From: Chaetoderma sp. LZ-2023a
Lineage: Eukaryota; Mollusca; Caudofoveata; Chaetodermatida; Chaetodermatidae
Assembly (NCBI GenBank): GCA_034401795.1
Contig: CM067373.1
Coordinates: 87,505,448-87,569,447, forward strand
DNA: 64,000 bases
Direction: 5' to 3'
In this document: positions 57,291 to 64,000 of the stretch, one piece after another
How positions within the stretch are numbered: position 1 is the stretch's first letter
Layout of the letters: every line of letters begins with the position of its first letter
The notes under the pieces: generated by a model
Database searches by the model: none
Told to the model about the DNA's origin: nothing
What the model saw: only the letters and a program-made list of their open reading frames with translations
Program-made: the position numbers and the translations under genes

Positions 57291-59092
57291 AGAGCACAGA
57301 GTTATAGCACGGACAGCGACCTCAGTGAAAAAGTGCTGGTGACGGGAGAAAATGCTGCATATATAAATGTTGCTGTAGTGTTTCCTACGTGCACTGCATT
57401 CCTATATTTTCCATAACTTAAGCAAAACAATTTAATGGATGGCCACTGGCCATATACATACGTAATCTAACCAGAACAAACAATACAGTGGCAATAATTA
57501 AGATATATATATAGTAATACAGGTTAACGAACCTATCATAGTGCGGTTAGCAACACATCGAGGAAAATGAAAATAACTATTCAACAAATACAGAAATTAT
57601 AACTATTGGTCCTAAGACCGTCACAGTTCCTTTTAGTCATCGGAACCGTTAATACGGATACGAGATAATTAACGAACTCTATGTAGAGAAATAATTAAAT
57701 GGTGAAGTATAGTTACATGAATACTTGGTAGTCATTCCCAAGTTAGACCACTGTGTCACTGAAATTGACACGTTAATCTGTAGTCGACGTGAGATGATGC
57801 GCTCTCCGGAAGCTGGAAAGTTCCCGCAGGCTGGTTCCCGCCATTTGGTTCCCATAAGCTGTTTTCCGCAAACAATTAGAGTCCCGTAAGAACGTTCATG
57901 GTGGGAGTGCATTACTTAGTGCTGTAGGCCTAATAGAATGTTTAACGAGCAGTCAGTAAAAGATACGATATTACTACGTGGTGAAGAAAGCTCCCATACA
58001 CTGATGGCGTGGATAGAAGGTGTAAACAACCCGATCACTAGCGGGGGTTGATAGAGGCAAATGAAGATACAAAACAAAGCTTCACGGTGCTGGGTACGTC
58101 AACCAGCTCTGAAGACGCACCGGGCAGAGTTTACTTGCTGCGGTCGAAAGTTGAAAGAACCTACACGATTGGTGCAGCGTCATTTGAAATACCACTTTTA
58201 GGCGTGGCCGGCAGATCCGGTGAGTCATCCATCAAAGAACATCCTGCCTCTACATCTGTAGACTCACATATTCAGGCTGCAAAGGCCTCAACGCAAGTTT
58301 GTGTTCCGAATGTAGATGTAGTATTCGTGAACGATTATCAAAAGTTCCAAATTACTCCCACAGATGGGGAGTTACAAAAACTGTTTTAGTGTGGTGGGTT
58401 GGCTACTGGTAGCTACGGAAACGTGACGGAAACTGAAGTCATATGCATAATATCTGTCGATCGTAGCTAGTAAAGGTCCAACCTGTTCGGCCCCTGGCCG
58501 AGGATGCTCTCGATCACTGGATCGCGTCTCCTTTTATACTCTCTGTGACATCACAGGCGCAGGCTTCATCCAATCATCGTTCAAGCAACAGCCAATCAGC
58601 GCACAGCTAATAATAGCGTCGTTGAACGTTCTAGAACATTCTAGAAGCTTTACGTCCACATGGTTATGACGTTAGGGCAATATTTTGAAGATAATCAAGA
58701 AGAGTTTTTCCTGGATAACCCAGCCATTTCTCAACCGATTTTGAAATGGTTTACAGATTTGGAAAACCCGTCGAATTCTGGTCTTGATAAATGCCAGATC
58801 TAACGGGAAGAGAGAATGAATAAGGATTACAGAGTACCAGCTCGGTACACTATAAGTGCCATCTTATCTAGGTCACAACTACGTGCTCCATAGAAACAGC
58901 GTCCCGGAGCGTGCATGCGCATAATGCGTTTTAACGAACTTAGTCGTTTTTTTACATGCTCTCTCTCCCATAGGCCTATATACGCTTATAGCTCTACCCA
59001 GAGGGGCGTGTTCAGGAAACGAATCCTAGATGGGCGGTGCGTACCCAGCTTAGCTGGTACGGCCGGTACCTGACCGGTCGATCCGAACTACA
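57290..59092 (-). mobile_element. Family-A LTR sequence joined to env (fossil)
   Basis: Reading leftward, it starts TGTAGTTCGGATCGACC at 59092 and aligns to 40558-42292, including the 215-base segment absent from the 5.5-8.8 kb copy. It then runs directly into the envelope remnant. At its start it abuts, within a codon, the RNase H region of another element. No long gene lies inside. Confidence 0.75.
58532..58600 (-). promoter_or_regulatory. LTR promoter, third copy
   Basis: On the minus strand CCAAT boxes are followed by TGATGTCA (one change from the CRE), seven bases, then TATAAAAGGAG. The spacing matches the 8.3 and 41.1 kb copies. Confidence 0.7.
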
Positions 59093-61605
59093 CCTTTCAA
59101 TACCATGGTCATCTTCTTGAACCAAGATTGCACCGATCGCATAGGACGATGCATCAGTGTATAATCGTTAGGGTCTTTGCAGATTGGGATAGGCCGACAG
59201 TCTCGCTGCATAGCAAGTTTTTAATTTGTCAAAGGCCACTTGCTGGTCTTTTCCCCATTCAAACCGCTTACACTTTTTCGTCAGCTCTATCAGGGGCCTG
59301 GCAATTTCGGCGTACCCTGGCACGCAGGACCTGTAGTAGCCCATTGCTCCTAGTATCGTTCTAACACCACTGACGTCGAGCGGTGGCGCCATTTCACGAA
59401 TTACCTTCACTTTCTGCTCTTGAGGCTATATACCCGCTGCTGAAACATGATATCCCAAGAAGTCAACCCACTTTACTGCAAATTCACACTTCTTCCGTTT
59501 TATCTGGAGGTTATGCTCTTGGAATCTCTCCATCACAAGAGCGAGGTGGGGGCGTGTTGGGCAGGGTTCTCCGAGTAAACAATGATGTCATCGACGAACA
59601 CATGAACGAACCGGCCTATATAACCAAGAAGGACCGCATTCATGGTCCTCTGAAAAACGTTTGGGACGAGCAGTGTCGAAATTATCTGCATATTTCCGTA
59701 AAACTCTGTCAATAACTTCATACCCTGTCGTTTCTGTGATGATGGCTTCAGCATAGTAAACATCATGGTGCCTAAAGGGAATATGTAACTTATAGTTATT
59801 TCCAAACCACTCCATTTCCCCTCTTTTATAATTAATGACTGCCCTCCCGCATGCAATGCATCTGCTCCCATTAAACCCTCATATTTCATTGTTCGAACAA
59901 CTATCACCAGGATTGGTTGGGCATTTTGAAACTTAACTTCAGTTTCACCTAGCACGTCAATAGGAGAGCCATTCACAGCAAGAGGTATCTGTGCCTTTTT
60001 CAAAGGCCTAGTACCTAAGACACTTTTCTAAATGTCGCTTCTAATAAGCGACGTACTGGCACCCGTATCTATGAGAATATCAATACTATCCTTACCAGCA
60101 GCAACGTCTTCGTAACCAGCAGCAGAGTCTAGTAACAAGCGGATGAGGAATTGCCCAGTCTTCGGTTCCCTCCGTTGGTATTTTCCGCATCCGAAGACCA
60201 AGTTTCTTGAGCACCACCATTTTTCACAGCTTCTGCGTAGCTACGTCTTCTTCCATCAGATAGCTTTCCCTCGTCTACATTGTGGCCCTCCACATAAGGA
60301 ACATTGCGACCATGGCCAAAACCACTTCTGCCATACGCATCGGTGTTGAGCCCAGTCAAGACGAAACCATCTCTGTCTCGATATTCGTCGTTTCTGGTGA
60401 GTCAGTTCCGATTGTCATGCTGTACGTTTGCTGACCCCCAAGCTGGGTGGACTGCATCTATTTCCATCGCTTGGGGAGTCGAGAGTTGATTTTGTCCGCC
60501 GCCCGGCTTCCGTTTACGGTTATTTGACCCATTGGGGCTGCTGTTAACATTTTCTGTTTTTCCGACAGTTGCATACAGTATGTCCTGGCTGTCCACAATT
60601 GAAACAATTCATCGACTGCTGTGGTCTCCTGGAAGTGCTCTTCTGTTTCGCCTGGTTGTTCTGTGGGCACTGATTCTGTACATGACCGATTTAGTAGATT
60701 TTCTTGATGGCGGTTCATGGAAGGCAACTTCTTGCACATCAATCGCTCTGAGGGTTTCTCATTGCATCCCCTTTATCATTTTGAATACGTCTGTAAACAT
60801 TTGTTCTTGGCGCTCAAACAACCGCCTTTCTAAGTTTTGGAACCGCCTGTCCATATGGTTCTTGGGTGTTACTGTATTCTACTGCATCAACGTTCATCTT
60901 GTTGTCTGTCCCCTGGTAAGTTCATGTCATCTAGTAGGTCATTTAAATCCCCCTGTTCTTCTGTAAAAATGTATGGCTGCATCGAGTGTGTCATGCATTT
61001 TGAAGACGACTCGCCTTGCTAATTGTGCATCGGCCAGAGTGCGGATGTATGCTTGGAGTATCATTCGCCGGCTGTCCGCATTGTCTTCTGTATATCCTCT
61101 CTTAGCCATCGACTGAAATCGTTGGTTGAACATGTTGATGTTTTCTCTCTTCTTTTGTTTAATCGAGGCTAGTTTGTATTTCAATCTCTCACCTTCATTG
61201 GCGCTGATGAAGCATTTTACAATGTGATCACGAATGGTCCCCCCAAGACACATCGTTTTGTTGTAGCTGTGCCATGAGAAACTGTTCAATGTCTTTGTGG
61301 AGCTGTCCTCTGAATGTCCAGCTTGCCAAATAGCCGTGGTCACCCGTGTGGGCAGGTACGATGGTGTCCAGTGAACGCTCGCATTCATCTAAATATTCCC
61401 TCACCTCGGCGGGAATTGCCCCATTGCATGGATGAATGTGGCTTACGTGATCGCGAAGGAGATCTCGCTTTACACAATTGTCCTCTCTTAGTGCCGATAT
61501 GGTGGACATACTGGTCTTTAAATCTGCCGTTAGTTGGTTGAAAGACTGTAATAGTATCTCAGCATTAGAGGGCGCTGGTCTTGTCAGAGATGGTGCTGTC
61601 ATCTT
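59093..61605 (-). mobile_element. Ty3-like gag-pol remnant F (fossil)
   Basis: Minus-strand order: a helical gag at 61602-60939 (PSNAEILLQSFNQLTADLK; YNKTMCLGGTIRDHIV; EGERLKYKLASIKQKK); a CCHC zinc knuckle near 60610-60568 (C-x2-C-G-Q-P-G-H-x4-C type); a basic linker; a protease region near 60003-59830 (MGADALHAGGQSLII); RT with FVDDIIVYSE near 59590-59560; a connection domain (LGAMGYYRSCVPGYAEIARP); and the first strand of RNase H (YTDASSYAIGAIL near 59150). It ends where family-A LTR sequence begins at 59092. It is broken, with at least six breaks. LTRs were not identified. Confidence 0.85.
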
Positions 61606-62944
<1,339 letters not shown>

Positions 62945-64000
62945 GATTCTGGAGTATAAATATTACAGATGGGTTCACAATCGTAGTTATAGCGCAATGG
63001 GTGACTTTCCCCTAGTTTGTCTAGTCTAGCTTTGAAAGAATTCACTGAGGGGGCGCTGATAACGGATTCAGGTAGTTTATTCCATTGATCAGTACAGTGC
63101 AACGGGAAAGAAAACTCGTATATTGTGTCTTGGTCTTATTTTCTTAATTTTTAGGCTGTGACCTCGAGCTATGCTATTTGTGTCTTGTCGCTCAATAAGG
63201 TCTGCAGTAACTTGGTCATATTTATTGCTAAGAATTGTATATAATTCGATCATATCGCCATGCAATCTTCTAAATGCTAATGTTGGTAATTTGAACTTTT
63301 GGAGGCGTACATGATATGGTAGATTACACATACCAGGAACAAGTTTGGTTGCCCGTCTTTGGACATTTTCGATTGCATTTATGTGCTTTTTCAGATATGG
63401 AGCCCAAACCACATTAGCATATTCAATAAGCGGCCTAACAACAGATTTGTAGAGATATTTAAAGTTTTCTTTATCTAGATAGTCAAATGTTCTCCTAATC
63501 AGTCCAATTATTTGGTTAGATTTGCTTATTTTTCCATTTATATGTTCATCGAAGCATAGTTTATCGTCTATTATGACACCTATGTCTTTTTCACTAGATG
63601 AATGGGCTAGAGTATGGTTATTAAATTCCATTGTATAAGTGTGTGGAGATGTTTTTCTTGTTGATATTCGCATACTTTTGCATTTATCTAGGTGGAACCT
63701 CAATAATGAATTATCAGTCCATGAACACATAGAGTTAATATCATTTTGCAGGGTGTTGCAATCTTTTGGGTTGAAGATTGTTCTAAAGAGCTTAGTGTCA
63801 TCTGCAAATAAAAAGATCTCAGACACACTACTGATTACATCGGGAAGATCATTAATGTAAATTATAAGCAGTAATGGCCCTAAAACTGAGCCCTGTGGTA
63901 TACCGCTTGTTACGTCTGTTGGTTTAGATATGATTCCATTTATAACTACTTGTTGCTGCCTTCCGGTTAGAAAGAATTGGATCCAGTTTAACAAATTACC
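62945..64000 (-). mobile_element. CR1/Rex1-like LINE, RT to C-terminus, runs off the window
   Basis: An open minus-strand frame of 301 codons (63994-63089) gives the RT from WIQFFLTGRQQQVVINGI through SGIPQGSVLGPLL, FADDTKLF (catalytic FADD) and LRFHLDKCKSMRIS to a C-terminal RSVVRPLIEYANVVWAP-type block. After about 63110 the natural ending (QWNKLPESVISAPSVNSF; KARLDKLG) continues in another frame to about 62950, so one frameshift separates them. The 5' half lies beyond the window edge. The RT core is better preserved than in the other LINEs here, suggesting a younger insertion. Confidence 0.9.

Noticed and set aside
58048-58389. 113-codon plus-strand frame as a gene
   Set aside because: It lies antisense within the family-A LTR. 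The corresponding sequence in the other two copies is not open over the same length, and its orientation is opposite to the promoter.

Overview
The window looks like repeat-dense intergenic or intronic DNA from an invertebrate animal, most likely a mollusc and perhaps a bivalve. I base this on AT-rich sequence without operons, many microsatellites, Tc1, hAT and Harbinger-type transposases, several LINE lineages, Ty3-like LTR elements, and a dispersed repeat ending in 'CTCACCTGGC' and 'AGGTGAGCG..CTCTTGTTT' that I recall as typical of bivalve genomes. The taxon is an inference from memory. I found no convincing intact host gene; nearly every coding-like stretch belongs to a mobile element.

Layout. 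0.4-2.8 kb: an RTE-like LINE whose 5' part is inverted, as in twin priming. 5.5-8.8 kb: a 3.3-kb solo-LTR-like block (LTR family A). 9.9-13.3 kb: foldback MITEs, a minisatellite and a modular mollusc-type repeat. 13.7-17.0 kb: a decayed hAT transposase gene split by a Tc1/mariner element with intact TIRs and a TA duplication. 17.0-18.9 kb: inverted repeats, a long (ACGC)n tract and MITEs. 19.4-22.4 kb: a decayed copy of a multicopy invertebrate ORF family of unknown function. 23-27 kb: a mosaic of MITEs (one with TTAA ends like piggyBac), a LINE tail and mollusc-type repeats. 28.2-28.5 kb: a PIF/Harbinger-like N-terminal exon. 29.3-29.9 kb: (AAT)n.

30.8-43.5 kb holds two Ty3-like fossils. A short pol remnant runs into the LTR end, tRNA primer site, gag and pol of a larger element. 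That element then has a promoter-plus-ORF segment, a G-rich polypurine tract and a long 3' LTR of family A. 43.6-45.0 kb is a second copy of the first LINE, lacking its RT core. 45.6-52.6 kb contains two copies of another LINE family separated by about 3.5 kb of low-information DNA. 53.0-53.6 kb is a compound trinucleotide satellite. 55.6-61.6 kb holds minus-strand fossils: an envelope-like remnant joined to family-A LTR sequence, lying inside the RNase H region of another gag-pol remnant. The window ends in a partial CR1/Rex1-like LINE.

The strongest observations are: the twin-primed LINE explained by its second copy; the repeated CRE-TATA promoter at nearly fixed spacing in all three LTRs and again at 38.5 kb; the env-bearing LTR fossil in a second retroelement; the Tc1-in-hAT nest; and at least five unnamed foldback/MITE families, several present more than once in 64 kb.
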